Made by a program: the position numbers and the translations under genes. Under the pieces are notes generated by a model. The model searched no databases and was not told where the DNA came from. It saw only the letters and a list, made by a program, of their open reading frames with translations. Shown in pieces: positions 1-8,758 of a stretch of DNA of 64,000 nt. The stretch comes from Streptomyces sp. NRRL S-340 (GTDB taxonomy: Bacteria > Actinomycetota > Actinomycetes > Streptomycetales > Streptomycetaceae), in the NCBI RefSeq assembly GCF_000720185.1, contig NZ_JOIY01000071.1, positions 17,008 to 81,007 on the forward strand, in the 5' to 3' direction. Position 1 is the first letter of the stretch. Each line of letters starts with the position of its first letter.

Positions 1-53
1 GACCTCCGCGGGCAGGACCGCCGGTTCGTCCACCAGCAGCAAGGAACATACGC

Positions 54-1139
54 ATGACTCAGATCACGATCATCGGTGCCGGTCTGGCGGGACTGACACT
101 GGCACGGACCCTGGCGGTTCACGGAATCCCGTCCACCGTGTACGAAGCGGAGGCGTCTGCTCAGGCCCGGGGCCAAGGCGGCATGCTCGACATCCACGAC
201 TACAACGGGCAGCACGGGATCCATGCCGCCGGCCTGATGGAAGGCTTCCGATCACTCGTTCTCGAAGGCCGCCAGGCATCCCGCGACGTGGCACCGGACG
301 GTACCGTCCTGGCGGACCAACCCGACGACCCCGCCGGAGGCCGCCCCGAGGTGCAGCGTGGCGAACTCCGGCAGCTGCTGCTGGAATCCCTCCCCGCCGA
401 CAGGGTCGTCTGGGGTCACAAGACCCAGAAGGTCCGGACCCTTGAAGACGGTCGTCACCAAGTGACCTTCGCCAACGGATCGGCGATCGTCACCGACATC
501 CTCGTCGGTGCCGACGGCGCCTGGTCGAAAGTCCGGCCGCTGCTCTCCGATGCCACGCCCGTCTACGCCGGACGCTCGATGGTCGAGACGTACCTGTATG
601 AGAGCGGCACCCGCCACCCTGCCACCCTGGCACTGGTCGGCGGCGGGTCGATGACCGCCTACGACGAAACCACCCGCATCGGTCTCGGCGTGCAGCGCGA
701 GCGCGCGGACACTCTGCACTCCTACGCCATGTTCGACCAGCCGCTCGACTGGTTCGACGACATCGACTTCAACGACGGCCCCGCCGCCGCCCGCACGATC
801 GCGGCGATGTTCGACGGGTGGGCGCCGGAACTCGTCGCGCTGGTCGCCGACAGCGACATCCCGCCGATTTTCCGCCCCTTGTACGGGCTGCCGATCGGGC
901 ACCGCTGGCAGCACATACCTGGGGTCACCCTCATCGGAGACGCGGCCCACCTGGCACCGCCGGACGGGGAAGGAGCGAACTGGGCGCTCTTCGACGCCGG
1001 CCGGCTCGGCAACGCCATCGCCGAACAGCTCGACGACATCGACGCGGCCATCCGCGCCTACGAAGCCGCGCTCTTCCCGCGGAACGTCGACACCGCCACC
1101 GCAGCAGCGGCCTACTACCCCGACTTCAAACCGTACTGA
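54..1139 (+). CDS. FAD-dependent monooxygenase, TetX-like
   Basis: Cytosolic flavoprotein monooxygenase expected to use NAD(P)H and O2 to oxidise a small, probably aromatic or polyketide-like molecule. The 361-residue protein starts with a dinucleotide fold (GAGLAG, residues 8-13), has the central DG motif (GADGAWSKVRP, about 152-162) and ends with the FAD-ribityl GD motif (GDAAHLAPPDGEGAN, about 297-311). The PPDGEGAN ending of that last motif is the form seen in TetX-type enzymes rather than in classical PHBH hydroxylases. An AAGGA box sits 8 nt before the ATG. It lies at the window edge, so an upstream operon partner cannot be excluded. The substrate is unknown; the family call is firm. 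Confidence 0.9.
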   Translation: MTQITIIGAGLAGLTLARTLAVHGIPSTVYEAEASAQARGQGGMLDIHDYNGQHGIHAAGLMEGFRSLVLEGRQASRDVAPDGTVLADQPDDPAGGRPEVQRGELRQLLLESLPADRVVWGHKTQKVRTLEDGRHQVTFANGSAIVTDILVGADGAWSKVRPLLSDATPVYAGRSMVETYLYESGTRHPATLALVGGGSMTAYDETTRIGLGVQRERADTLHSYAMFDQPLDWFDDIDFNDGPAAARTIAAMFDGWAPELVALVADSDIPPIFRPLYGLPIGHRWQHIPGVTLIGDAAHLAPPDGEGANWALFDAGRLGNAIAEQLDDIDAAIRAYEAALFPRNVDTATAAAAYYPDFKPY

Positions 1140-1344
1140 CCTCAGAAACTACTGGTAGCTCGTCAGATCCGGGGGCAGTGCGGGGTCCGCTGCGCGACCC
1201 GGACGCGCCGGAGCCGGAGGAGGACGACGCTGGGAGGGCGGCCGCGTCACCTCGGGCGGGACGGTCGTGGGCACCACCTGGCACGGGCCCATCCGCTGGG
1301 CCCAGGGTCGATCGAGACCGTGCGGCGCTGTTGGCGTGAGCCGC

Positions 1345-2082
1345 TCACGTCGGGCCGTCCGCCGTCCGGGCGAGCTCCACGATCTCGTCGACGGGCCTTC
1401 CGGTGTGCAGGGCGAGGGTCTGCGCGATGAGGTCGGTGAGGTCGGGCCAGGGCATGCTCCCGTGCGCGTTGTACAGCGCGACCAGGCCGTGCAGGGCGGT
1501 CCAGAGCAGCAGGCCGGCCTGCCACTCCTGCTCAGGGCCGCGACGGTCCTCGTGCTCGTGACGGTCCTGGTGTTCCTGACGGTCCTGGTGCTCGTTACGG
1601 TCCTGGTGTTCCGGCTGGTCCTGCCGGGCGCCGGCCAGCGAAGCGACGACGGATCCGAGCAGTTCCTCTCCCGCGCCGTGTGCGTTCGTCGGCACCAGCT
1701 CGGCGGGCATCCCGCCGCCGAAGAGCGTGCGGTACTGCCCGGGGTGACCGACTCCCCAGTGCACGTAGGCGGCGCACCGGGCCACCAAATCGGCCAGGGG
1801 CCCCTCGGCGCCGTCCGCGGCCGTGCGCATGACCGCCGCGAGTTCGTCGTAGCGCAGCCGCAGCACGTGCTGGACGAGCGCGCCGAGGTCCGGGAAGTGC
1901 CCGTAGATGCTCGCGGGGGCGACGCCGACCTCGCGTGCGACCTGCCGGAGGGTGAGCGTCTCGGGCCGTTCGAGGGTGGCCAGCAGCCGGTCGGCGGCCT
2001 CCACCAGTTCGGCCTTGAGGACCTGCCCCTGTCCCCGTGGGTTCCGTCGGCGTCTGCGGGGGACGGCCTCTTCGCTGCTCAC
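1345..2082 (-). CDS. TetR/AcrR-family regulator with an internal six-residue repeat
   Basis: DNA-binding repressor of the TetR family. The N-terminal HTH is clear (LTLRQVAREVGVAPASIYGH), followed by a WHG-type ligand domain. I start it at the GTG at 2082 because GGGAG lies 7 nt upstream; the longer open frame to 2187 would run through the operator. The protein is then 245 residues. About two thirds along it has four near-identical six-residue units (EHQDRN, EHQDRQ, EHQDRH, EHEDRR) encoded by an 18-bp tandem repeat, an unusual insertion for this family. It diverges from the NAD(P)-binding/amidohydrolase pair at 2235-3568 and probably represses that pair and itself. Confidence 0.88.
   Translation of the reverse strand: MSSEEAVPRRRRRNPRGQGQVLKAELVEAADRLLATLERPETLTLRQVAREVGVAPASIYGHFPDLGALVQHVLRLRYDELAAVMRTAADGAEGPLADLVARCAAYVHWGVGHPGQYRTLFGGGMPAELVPTNAHGAGEELLGSVVASLAGARQDQPEHQDRNEHQDRQEHQDRHEHEDRRGPEQEWQAGLLLWTALHGLVALYNAHGSMPWPDLTDLIAQTLALHTGRPVDEIVELARTADGPT
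1542..1613. repeat. 18-bp tandem repeat, four copies, inside the TetR gene
   Basis: Four units of 18 bp start at 1542, 1560, 1578 and 1596. Units share the cores GACGGTCCT and GGTGTTCCT or GGTGCTCGT. The length is a multiple of 3, so copy-number change would keep the TetR frame and add or remove six residues. Confidence 0.85.
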
Positions 2083-2167
2083 AGGCGTACTCCCGGTGTC
2101 CGGCAACAGTCGTTCACTGTACCGCCGGCCCCGCGCCCGCCTCCAACTCCCTCGCCTCCCCCCTGCC

Positions 2168-2217
2168 TTGACAACAATTACCAACACATGTTCACTTACA
2201 TAACCAACAAGTGTTCA
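2168..2217. promoter_or_regulatory. Divergent promoter with two TetR-type operator sites
   Basis: Two copies of CCAACANNTGTTCA (2181-2194 and 2204-2217), each containing the palindrome AACA-NN-TGTT, are spaced 23 bp start to start. A TTGACA element at 2168-2173 could serve as a -35 box. The block is AT-rich compared with its surroundings and lies between the TetR start (2082) and the NAD(P)-binding gene (2235), so it is the expected binding site of the neighbouring TetR protein. That binding is an inference. Confidence 0.65.
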
Positions 2218-2234
2218 GTCAATCGGGAGGAAGC

Positions 2235-2603
2235 ATGCGCATCGCCGCACTCGGGGCGACCGGCAGGGTCGGCCGCCTCGTCGTCGAGCAGGCCCGCCAG
2301 CGCGGGCACGAGGTCGTAGAACTGGACCGCCGGCCGGAGACCCGCCCGGCGTCCGGGCAGCCGACCGTCGAGATCCGCCGGGCCGATGTCACCGCCCCCG
2401 CCGCGTTCCCGGACCTGACGGACGCCCCCGGCCTGTGGGCCGGCGGCGTCTGCACCGGGCGCCGCAACACCCCGTTGCAGGACTACACGGAGTCCGTCCT
2501 GCCGCCGCACGCCTCCCGTGCCACCGTCGCGGCGCCGATGCTCGACGAGGCCGAGCGGCCGACCCGCGCAGCGGGGACCCTCGTCCCGGCGGGACGCGTC
2601 TGA
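2235..2603 (+). pseudogene. Truncated NAD(P)-binding (NmrA/SDR-type) protein
   Basis: The N-terminal half is a clean Rossmann start (MRIAALGATGRVGRLVVEQA) with GATGRVG binding NAD(P). From about residue 60 the sequence no longer follows the family; the protein ends at 122 residues, whereas relatives are near 210. The C-terminal words (VAAPMLDEAERP) look like the end of the normal protein, so an internal deletion joined start to end in a changed context. A GGAGG box at 2227-2231 precedes the ATG. The stop overlaps the start of the amidohydrolase (TGATG). It is probably inactive but may still couple translation to the next gene. Confidence 0.6.
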
Positions 2604-3568
2604 TGCGCGGGTACATCGCCGTCGAGGAGGCCATCGCGATCCCCGGCCTGGCGGACCGACGGCCGCCGTCGCCGATGCCGGACAACATCGAACCGGCCTT
2701 CCTCGCGGACATGGCCGCCCGGCTGCCCGACGTCACGCGGTTGCGGCTGCCCGACATGGACGCCAACGGCATCGCCGTGCAGGTGCTCTCCCTCACCGTC
2801 CCGGGCATCGAAGCGGAAGCCGATCCGGCCCGCGCGGTGGACAACGCCCGGTACGTCAACGACAACCTCGCCGAGATCGTCGACGCCCACCCCGGCCGGT
2901 TCGCCGCCTTCGCGGCGCTCCCGCTCCAGGACCCGGCCGCCGCCGTCACGGAGCTGCGCCGGACCGTCGAACGCCTCGGGTTCAAGGGAGCGCTCGTCAA
3001 CGACCACATCCAGGGCCGGTACCTCGACGACCCCGCGTTCGACCCGGTCTGGGCCGCGCTGAGCGAACTCGGTGTACCGCTGTACCTGCACCCCGGCATG
3101 CCGCCCGCGGACCGCTGGCACGTCCTCGACGCCCATCCCGAGCTGGACGGCGCGTTGTGGAGCTGGCAGGCCGCCACCGGCGGGCACGCCATGCGCGTGA
3201 TCATGTCAGGGGTGTTCGACCGGCATCCGGAGGCGACGATGATCCTCGGGCACGCCGGCGAGTTCCTCCCCTTCCAGCTCTCCCGCTTCGACTCGCGCTA
3301 CGCGACCCTCACCGTGCCGCACCCGCTGCGGCGCAAGCCGTCCGAGTACTTCGGGACGAACGTGCTCGCCACGACCAGCGGTGTGTTGTCCCCGGCCGCG
3401 ATCGAAGCGCTCGTGCACGTGCTCGGTGCGGACAGCGTGCTGTTCGCCGTCGACTACCCCTACGAGAGGACAGGTGCGGCCGTCACCGCCCTCGAACGGA
3501 CCCGCCTGCCGGATACCGACAAGCAGAAGATCGCCTCCGGCAACGCCCGTCGGCTTCTGCGCCTTTGA
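2603..3568 (+). CDS. Amidohydrolase-2 family decarboxylase, 2,3-dihydroxybenzoate decarboxylase-like
   Basis: Metal-dependent TIM-barrel enzyme of the ACMSD/hydroxybenzoate decarboxylase branch, likely removing CO2 from a hydroxylated aromatic acid. The start (YIAVEEAIAIP) matches the ALEEA(F)ALP opening of fungal 2,3-dihydroxybenzoate decarboxylases. Further shared blocks are GFKGALVND, the metal-site LHPG, VFDRHPEATMILGHAGE, the TTSG loop, and LFAVDYPYE carrying the catalytic Asp. The 321-residue length is normal. The ATG overlaps the preceding stop, so the gene depends on translational coupling with the truncated gene before it. The TetR protein encoded divergently is the probable regulator. 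The substrate is inferred from family only. Confidence 0.88.
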   Translation: MRGYIAVEEAIAIPGLADRRPPSPMPDNIEPAFLADMAARLPDVTRLRLPDMDANGIAVQVLSLTVPGIEAEADPARAVDNARYVNDNLAEIVDAHPGRFAAFAALPLQDPAAAVTELRRTVERLGFKGALVNDHIQGRYLDDPAFDPVWAALSELGVPLYLHPGMPPADRWHVLDAHPELDGALWSWQAATGGHAMRVIMSGVFDRHPEATMILGHAGEFLPFQLSRFDSRYATLTVPHPLRRKPSEYFGTNVLATTSGVLSPAAIEALVHVLGADSVLFAVDYPYERTGAAVTALERTRLPDTDKQKIASGNARRLLRL

Positions 3569-3605
3569 CCGACCCCCGGAGCCAACTGCCGGGCGTGCTC
3601 CGGAC

Positions 3606-3966
3606 ATTCTGCCGTCAACTTCCGCCTCGTGCCCGGGCTGGTGGGTCTGCGGGACGAAGGCCTCCAGCGGGGTCTTGCCAGACTCGACCAGGATCTCCGG
3701 CTTTCGGGCGGCAACGTAGAAGGGGACCATCCCTGTAGGAGACGTCCGCTCCCTGCCCGTCGACCAGGCGGTGAAAATGCGGGTGACGGTGTGCCGCTGC
3801 TTGCGCGGAGCGTCGAGATCAGCTCGGAGGATGCCGTCGGGTCCAGAGCGGCGGCCTGGCCCGGGTCGGCAGCTTCTTCCGCGGCACAGGCCAGGGCGAA
3901 TCCAGTGCTTTGCGAACCGTCCGCCAGGTGACGCCGTGCTTGTGCTGGGGCTCCCGCATCGACATG
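3606..3966 (-). pseudogene. Relic of an IS21-family transposase (istA)
   Basis: No intact frame remains, but minus-strand translation in two frames recovers successive IstA landmarks. These are an HTH-like block (KHGVTWRTVRKALDS, about 3920-3960), the linker (DAPRKQRHTVTRIF, about 3770-3820), and the start of the catalytic domain (EAFVPQTHQPGHEAEVD, about 3612-3660) including the first Asp of the DDE triad. Everything after that Asp is missing. It shows that an IS21-like element once lay between the amidohydrolase and the DUF1254 gene. Confidence 0.65.
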
Positions 3967-4597
3967 GCACCGCGCCGCTGCGCGCCGTCCAGGACGAGGC
4001 CGGTGTCCCGCCCGGCGTCTGGAAGGGCCGGTGCCTTGCCGCAGTCGCCTGGCGGCCGGGAGGCGTGGTGAGCGAGCGGCAGCAGCGCTGCTCCTGGGGG
4101 AAGGCCGCACCCGGATGCGGCACCAGGATGCCGACCGGATCGAGCGCGAGCTCCTGGCAGCGAGGGCGAGCCCGGCTCGTACCCGGCGGACGACCGTGCC
4201 GGGCAGGCCCATCGAGCACAACCGCTCGCCGAAGACCGAGAAGGCCAAGGAACGCACTCCCCGGCTGGCCATGGACCCGGTGTTCCGGGTGCCGTTGACG
4301 GCACACATCGCAGGAATTGTGGGTGCCGGTCACAGAGCTACTGAAGCTGGCAGACAGACAGAGGAAACCGGTCATCAGGTAGCGGCCGGGCATCAGCCCC
4401 CCGCCGCGATCGCCCTGGCGCTGCACCCGTCCACGCGGTCGGCAGGCGGCTACGGCAAGTCACCCGGATCACGCTGGCACTCTGCCCCGACGCGTCCCAC
4501 CGGGCCGGTTGCCGGCGGGCAGCGGCTCCGTGATGCGGGTGGGTAGCGGGAAAGCTAGCTTGGAGTGGGGGTTCTTCGATGCCGAGGAGAAGCCCCT
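3967..4597. other. Gene-free stretch beside the IS21 relic
   Basis: Long open frames exist here on both strands, but none has the domain words, ribosome site or codon pattern of a real gene. It is most likely decayed element DNA plus the leader of the DUF1254 gene. GAGGAGA at 4584-4590 is that gene's ribosome site. Confidence 0.5.
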
Positions 4598-5935
4598 ATG
4601 ACGGACCAGTCACTCGAACAGCTGGCGACAGAAGCGTGGGTCTTCGGGTATCCGCTGCTGACGGCGGCAGCCACCGAGGAAGCGATGACGGCGATCCCGG
4701 CCCGCGACGACGACCGGCGCGCGGCTCCGGTCAATCAGTTCGTCTACCTGCGCCGGACGCCGGACGCCTCATTCACCGAGGTCGTCTCCCCGAACGCCGA
4801 CACCCTCTACTCCAGTGCCTGGCTGGACCTGTCGGAAGAACCGCTGGTGCTGACCTTGCCGGACTTCGGTGACCGGTTCTGGATGGTTCCCATCCTCACC
4901 GCCTGGTCCGACGTCTTCGCAGTCCCGGGCAGACGCCAGAATGGTTCGACGGCCGGCCCGTTCCTGATCGTAGGGCCGGCCTGGTCCGAGCCGGCTCCGC
5001 CAGGGCTGACGCTGCTGAAATCACCCACCGCCCTGAACTGGATCGTCGCCAGGTATGCGACCAGCGGTCCGGCGGACTTTCCGGACGTCCACCGTCTCCA
5101 GGACCAGACCCGGCTCATCCCGCTGTCCCAGTGGACCGGTGATCCCGGGGACTACACCCCACCCACGGACGTCCCCGTCCCTTCCGGCGTCGACACCACA
5201 ACGCCGCCCGTGGACAAGGTCGAATCCCTGAGCGGCAGGCAGTACTTCAGCCGACTCAACCAGCTCATGACCGCCAACCCGCCGAATGCGGCCGACGCCG
5301 CGTTCCTGGAGCGGGTCGCCACGGTCGGTGTCGCCCCCGGCGCAAGCCTGGACGAGCTGCCGTCCGAGGTGGTCGCCGCTCTGGACGCGAGTGCTGCCCA
5401 GGGCCCGGAGACGCTGCGCACCATGATGGGCCGCGCTGAATCCCACGGCGCGGACACCAGCACATGGACCGTCCACCGCGGCCTCGGCGACTACGGAACC
5501 GATTACGGCAAACGCGCCGTGATCGCCAAGTTCGGCTACGGCGCCAATCTCGATGCGGACGCCCTCTACCCGCACGCCACCACGGACGCGGACGGAAAGC
5601 CCCTGAACGGCGCACACTCCTACGTCCTGCACTTCGACGCAGGGCAGACGCCCCCGGCCAAGGGCTTTTGGTCACTGACGATGATGAACGACCGGCAACT
5701 GTTCGTCGACAATCCGCTGGACCGATACGCGATCGGCGACCGCAGCGCAATGAAACCGAACCCCGACGGATCCCTGGACATCCACATCCAGGCCGCCAGC
5801 CCCGGCCCGGACCGGGAGAGCAACTGGCTGCCCGCGCCTCCCGACAGCTTCAACGTCATCCTGCGCCTGTACTGGCCCGACGAGCCGGCCCTCACCGGCA
5901 CCTGGACACCACCGCCGATCCGCCGCACGGACTGA
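4598..5935 (+). CDS. DUF1254/DUF1214 domain protein
   Basis: Protein of 445 residues in the two-domain DUF1254-DUF1214 family. The N-terminal DUF1254 part has the typical opening (ATEAWVFGYPLL) and VVSPNADTLYSSAWLDL. The C-terminal DUF1214 part has SYVLHFDAGQTPPAKGFWSL, then NDRQLFVDNPLDRYAIGDR and a closing DSFNVILRLYWPDE. The start at 4598 is chosen for the GAGGAGA box 7 nt upstream; there is no signal peptide, unlike many relatives that are exported. The biochemical role of the family is not settled. The next gene (DUF202) follows after 29 nt and may be co-transcribed. Confidence 0.85.
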   Translation: MTDQSLEQLATEAWVFGYPLLTAAATEEAMTAIPARDDDRRAAPVNQFVYLRRTPDASFTEVVSPNADTLYSSAWLDLSEEPLVLTLPDFGDRFWMVPILTAWSDVFAVPGRRQNGSTAGPFLIVGPAWSEPAPPGLTLLKSPTALNWIVARYATSGPADFPDVHRLQDQTRLIPLSQWTGDPGDYTPPTDVPVPSGVDTTTPPVDKVESLSGRQYFSRLNQLMTANPPNAADAAFLERVATVGVAPGASLDELPSEVVAALDASAAQGPETLRTMMGRAESHGADTSTWTVHRGLGDYGTDYGKRAVIAKFGYGANLDADALYPHATTDADGKPLNGAHSYVLHFDAGQTPPAKGFWSLTMMNDRQLFVDNPLDRYAIGDRSAMKPNPDGSLDIHIQAASPGPDRESNWLPAPPDSFNVILRLYWPDEPALTGTWTPPPIRRTD

Positions 5936-5964
5936 CCGGCCGGCCACAGCACCCGGAGGGACAC

Positions 5965-6312
5965 ATGCACGCCGGACTCCCCCCAGGTGCCACGCCGAAC
6001 ACCGGCAGCCGCGCCCGGGACCACCTGGCCAACGAACGCACCTACCTCGCCTGGCTGCGCACCGGCATCAGCATGGCGGCCCTGGGCGTGGCGATCGCGA
6101 AATTCGCCCCGCACCGCGGACTGCACGCGGTGGTCTCCGGCGGCATCCTGCTCCTCGCAGGACTCCTCATCACCGCCTACGGCACGGTCCGATACCGCTC
6201 CGTCGGACAGCAACTGGACGCCGACGTCTACACCCCCGCACGGTTCGGTCTGATCACAGCAACCAGCCTGATCACCCTGCTCGCTCTGATCGCGGTCCTC
6301 GTCCTCCTCTGA
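5965..6312 (+). CDS. DUF202 (YidH-like) small membrane protein
   Basis: A 115-residue integral membrane protein. After a polar start it has the family signature LANERTYLAWLRTGISMAALGVAIAKF beginning near residue 22 (quoted in part: RTYLAWLRTGIS), then three membrane segments at about 32-48, 56-74 and 92-114. CGGAGGG lies just before the ATG. It follows the DUF1254 gene on the same strand with a 29-nt gap. Family members are small inner-membrane proteins without a defined activity. Confidence 0.88.
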   Translation: MHAGLPPGATPNTGSRARDHLANERTYLAWLRTGISMAALGVAIAKFAPHRGLHAVVSGGILLLAGLLITAYGTVRYRSVGQQLDADVYTPARFGLITATSLITLLALIAVLVLL

Positions 6313-6344
6313 CCCGCTGGTCGCCGTGACCGTGACCGACTGAG

Positions 6345-6510
6345 AGCGCCCCTGCCGCTCGTCCTTGCACACCCACGTCCGCAACGACTCCGCGGTGATC
6401 CCAAGATCTGCGGCCAGCGCCGCGTACGTCCGCTTCCCGCCCGCGGCGCGGTACAGCGCGACGGCGTCCTTCCTGAACTCCTCCGGATACGGAGACGCAC
6501 GTCCCACACC
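6345..6510 (-). pseudogene. Relic of an IS3-family transposase OrfA
   Basis: About 50 residues of the OrfA N-terminal HTH can be read on the minus strand: YPEEFRKDAVALYRAAG, then RTYAALAADLGITAESLRTW, then VCKDE. The leucine-zipper part and all of OrfB are absent and no terminal inverted repeats are visible, so this is a fragment only. Confidence 0.7.
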
Positions 6511-6689
6511 CGGTAGCAGCGGACCCCCAGGGGCGCTGCACTCCACCGTCGCGGCCTGCTTTTGACGAGGTGCCACCCCCGTCGGTGCCCTCTGTCGCCG
6601 CAGGCCCTCGGTGCGCCCGCCGGTGCCGACGGGCGCGGCGGACCGGCCAGCTCTTCTGCACCCTGTGCTGAGGGCGATGCCGCCCGCTG

Positions 6690-7004
6690 TCAGATGCCGG
6701 CAGCCTGCAGCTGGGCGAGGGTGCCGACCTTCGCTGACCACGCCTGCTGATCCGGTACAGCACGCCAGCCGATCAGCGAGTCGGGGGTGACAGTGTCAGG
6801 CCAGAGCATGTAGCCAAGCATGATGAGTTCGCACCCCGCCGCATGGGCGGCCTCGATCGGGAACGCAGGCCAGTCCGGCCAGTGCGAAAGGGCCTTCTCG
6901 GCAAGGGGTGCAGAGCTGCCGTCCCCCACCACCTGCAGGAGGTAGCCGCTGTCCGCGGCCTTGCAGAGAGCGGTGAGGTCACGGCATGCGTTCTCAGTCG
7001 TCAT
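6690..7004 (-). CDS. Hypothetical protein, 104 residues
   Basis: I do not recognise a family. The protein is soluble and acidic, with WPDWPAF and AAHAAGCELIMLGYMLWPD patches, no signal peptide and no membrane segment. It is supported by a consistent codon pattern, an ATG start and absence of a better frame in the region. It is followed on its strand by the IS3 relic and preceded by the leader of the cold-shock gene, which reads the other way. Confidence 0.5.
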   Translation of the reverse strand: MTTENACRDLTALCKAADSGYLLQVVGDGSSAPLAEKALSHWPDWPAFPIEAAHAAGCELIMLGYMLWPDTVTPDSLIGWRAVPDQQAWSAKVGTLAQLQAAGI

Positions 7005-7325
7005 GCCACCACGCTATGGGAATGCCAGTACTCCGGGGGAGGATCGGTGCTTCCGGTGTCCCAGGCGGAGGCCGTGCTGTCCCGGCGGATGCCGACTGCC
7101 CGGAACTGCGGGTTGGGTCTGGCCGGCTGCCCGGTCTGTGTTGGACGGCTCGGGGCCCGGTGATCGGGCCGGTCGGCCACCGGATCAGACTGCTTCCGAA
7201 TCCTGGACGGTGATCGATTGGCGGAGCCCTGACCGGGGTAGGCCGGAAGCCGGGTGACTTCCCACCGTGGAAGAACCCCGCAACTCACCCCGGCCGGGGT
7301 GCCCCGGCGAGATCGAAGGATGCGT
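7005..7325. promoter_or_regulatory. Leader of the cold-shock gene
   Basis: About 320 bp without a supported gene. It should contain the promoter and the long 5' untranslated leader usual for cold-shock genes; GAAGG at 7315-7319 is the ribosome site. No individual -10/-35 boxes are convincing. Confidence 0.4.
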
Positions 7326-7529
7326 ATGGCCAGCGGCACTGTGAAGTGGTTCAACTCCGAGAAGGGCTTCGGTTTCATCGCCCAGGACGGCGGCGGACCG
7401 GACGTCTTCGCCCACTACTCGAACATTTCCGGCAACGGGTACCGCGAGCTGGTCGAGGGCGAGAAGGTCACGTTCGACGTCACCCAGGGACAGAAGGGCC
7501 CCCAGGCCGAGAACATCGTCCGCGGCTGA
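7326..7529 (+). CDS. cspA: Cold-shock protein (CspA family)
   Basis: A 67-residue single cold-shock domain that binds single-stranded nucleic acid and acts as an RNA chaperone. Both RNA-binding motifs are intact: RNP1 in GFGFIAQDG and RNP2 in VFAHYSNI. The overall start [14 protein letters not shown] is canonical. The second of two closely spaced ATGs (7326) is chosen because GAAGG runs directly into the first. A strong hairpin follows about 85 nt after the stop. Confidence 0.97.
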   Translation: MASGTVKWFNSEKGFGFIAQDGGGPDVFAHYSNISGNGYRELVEGEKVTFDVTQGQKGPQAENIVRG

Positions 7530-7613
7530 CGTCCTCCGGCTCCCAGGAAGAGGTCCGTTCACGAACGTCGAGCATCTGCAGGTCGACATGCGGCGCCGCC
7601 CCTGATGAGCCCG

Positions 7614-7644
7614 CGAGCCCCGGAACGACAGGGTCCGGGGCTCG
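7614..7644. terminator. Hairpin terminator between cold-shock and GNAT genes
   Basis: Perfect 11-bp stem CGAGCCCCGGA (7614-7624) pairing with TCCGGGGCTCG (7634-7644), 9-nt loop. There is no T-run, as is usual in Streptomyces. It lies between convergent genes and can serve both. Confidence 0.75.
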
Positions 7645-7712
7645 TTCGCGTGCCCACGGGAGAGCGGACGTTCGAACGTTCCGGGCCCCAAGCGCACCAG
7701 CGCTCGCCGCCC

Positions 7713-8234
7713 CTAGGAGCGTGGGCCAGTGTCCGCCGTCGTGTCGGTCCAGGCGATCTCGAAGTACCTGACGCGTTCGTCTTCTCCGGCCGGCCGCATA
7801 CCGACTGCCGTCATGACCTGCTGGGACGCGATGTTGTCGTGGTCGGCGTCGCCCTTCACGCAGGTGACGCCGACCGCCCGCGCGAACAGCAGCAGCCCGC
7901 GGAGGGCTTCGGAGGCGTACCCCTTGCCTCGCGCGGACGGGATGAGGCCGTAGCCGATCGTGACGCTGCCGTTCTCATCCGCAGGTCCGTGGAAACCCAG
8001 GCCGCCGATCGCGTGACCGTCCTCGCGGCGACGGATCTCATAGTTCCCGAACGGCCGGGGATCACCGGTGCTCGCGCAGGTGCGCAGGAAGCGCCTGGCG
8101 GCGGACACGTCCCCATCGGTGGGGTATCCGGGCGCCCATCGGGCACCGCCATCCGACTCGCCCGCCACCACTCGCTCAGCCTCGCTGACGGTCATCGGAT
8201 GAAGCACGAGCCGCGCTGTCACAAGATCGCCCAT
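7713..8234 (-). CDS. GNAT-family N-acetyltransferase (RimJ-like)
   Basis: Acetyl-CoA-dependent N-acetyltransferase of 173 residues. The RimJ/RimL-type opening LVTARLVLHPM is followed by IGGLGFHG and the acetyl-CoA loop SARGKGYASEALRGLL, near residues 100-115. DADHDNIASQQVMTAVGM matches the late helix of the fold. The ATG at 8234 begins the conserved domain; it has no obvious purine-rich ribosome site, so leaderless translation or a slightly earlier GTG is possible. The acceptor substrate is unknown. It converges on the cold-shock gene. Confidence 0.88.
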   Translation of the reverse strand: MGDLVTARLVLHPMTVSEAERVVAGESDGGARWAPGYPTDGDVSAARRFLRTCASTGDPRPFGNYEIRRREDGHAIGGLGFHGPADENGSVTIGYGLIPSARGKGYASEALRGLLLFARAVGVTCVKGDADHDNIASQQVMTAVGMRPAGEDERVRYFEIAWTDTTADTGPRS

Positions 8235-8341
8235 AGACGGGAGGAGTATCACGCGGGACGACCGGACCGCACTTGGATTATCCGACGGGGCAGCAGCACC
8301 CCGCCCCCGGTCGATGACCTTGCCGAAGCCGTAGCCACCGC

Positions 8342-8692
8342 TGTGTCGCTGGAGGTCATAGGGATCTCCGCACTCCCGGCAAAGCAGGGCGCCTCGTATC
8401 CTGACAGGGCGGGCGCCCACTGGACCGGGAGCGAGGCAGCCGGCGTCCTGGCCTTGATCGAGAGCTTGCCCGGCGGCGAGCAGCACCGCTGCGGCTTCTC
8501 GCCGGGCTGGAGCATCCGGGCGTACGCGGACACTCTCGACCTGGCGCTGTTCGAGCGGCGTTCTGCTTCAGCTGCCATGAAGTCCGCATGCGTGGAACCG
8601 CCGTGCCACCCGCACTGGCCCCGCAGTTCTTCGACGCGGGTGCCCCGCAGGCGCCCGCCCTCCTGGCCCTCTTCCGTGAGGCAGCCCCGTAG
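8342..8692 (+). pseudogene. Conserved actinobacterial hypothetical gene, one frameshift
   Basis: Two adjacent frames together give a coherent protein. The first ends HWTGSEAAGVLALIESLPGG then GEQHRCGFSPGWSIRA and LALFE. The second continues FCFSCHEVRMRG and closes with APALLALFREAAP before TAG at 8690-8692. The break is at about 8553-8558, where GAGCGGCG could be GAGGCGGCG with one G lost. The pattern (GEQ-RC, a later C-x2-C) is that of a widespread Streptomyces hypothetical family. Either a recent pseudogene or a base-call error. Confidence 0.55.
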
Positions 8693-8758
8693 CCGGTCGG
8701 CCCCCGTCACAAGACCTGAAAAGGTGACCTGTGAAGTCCGGGACCAGGTTGAGGGAAT

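Noticed and set aside
3206..4426. 406-codon minus-strand frame across the amidohydrolase end
   Set aside because: It is mostly the antisense shadow of the amidohydrolase; only the short IstA-like section inside it carries recognisable residues.
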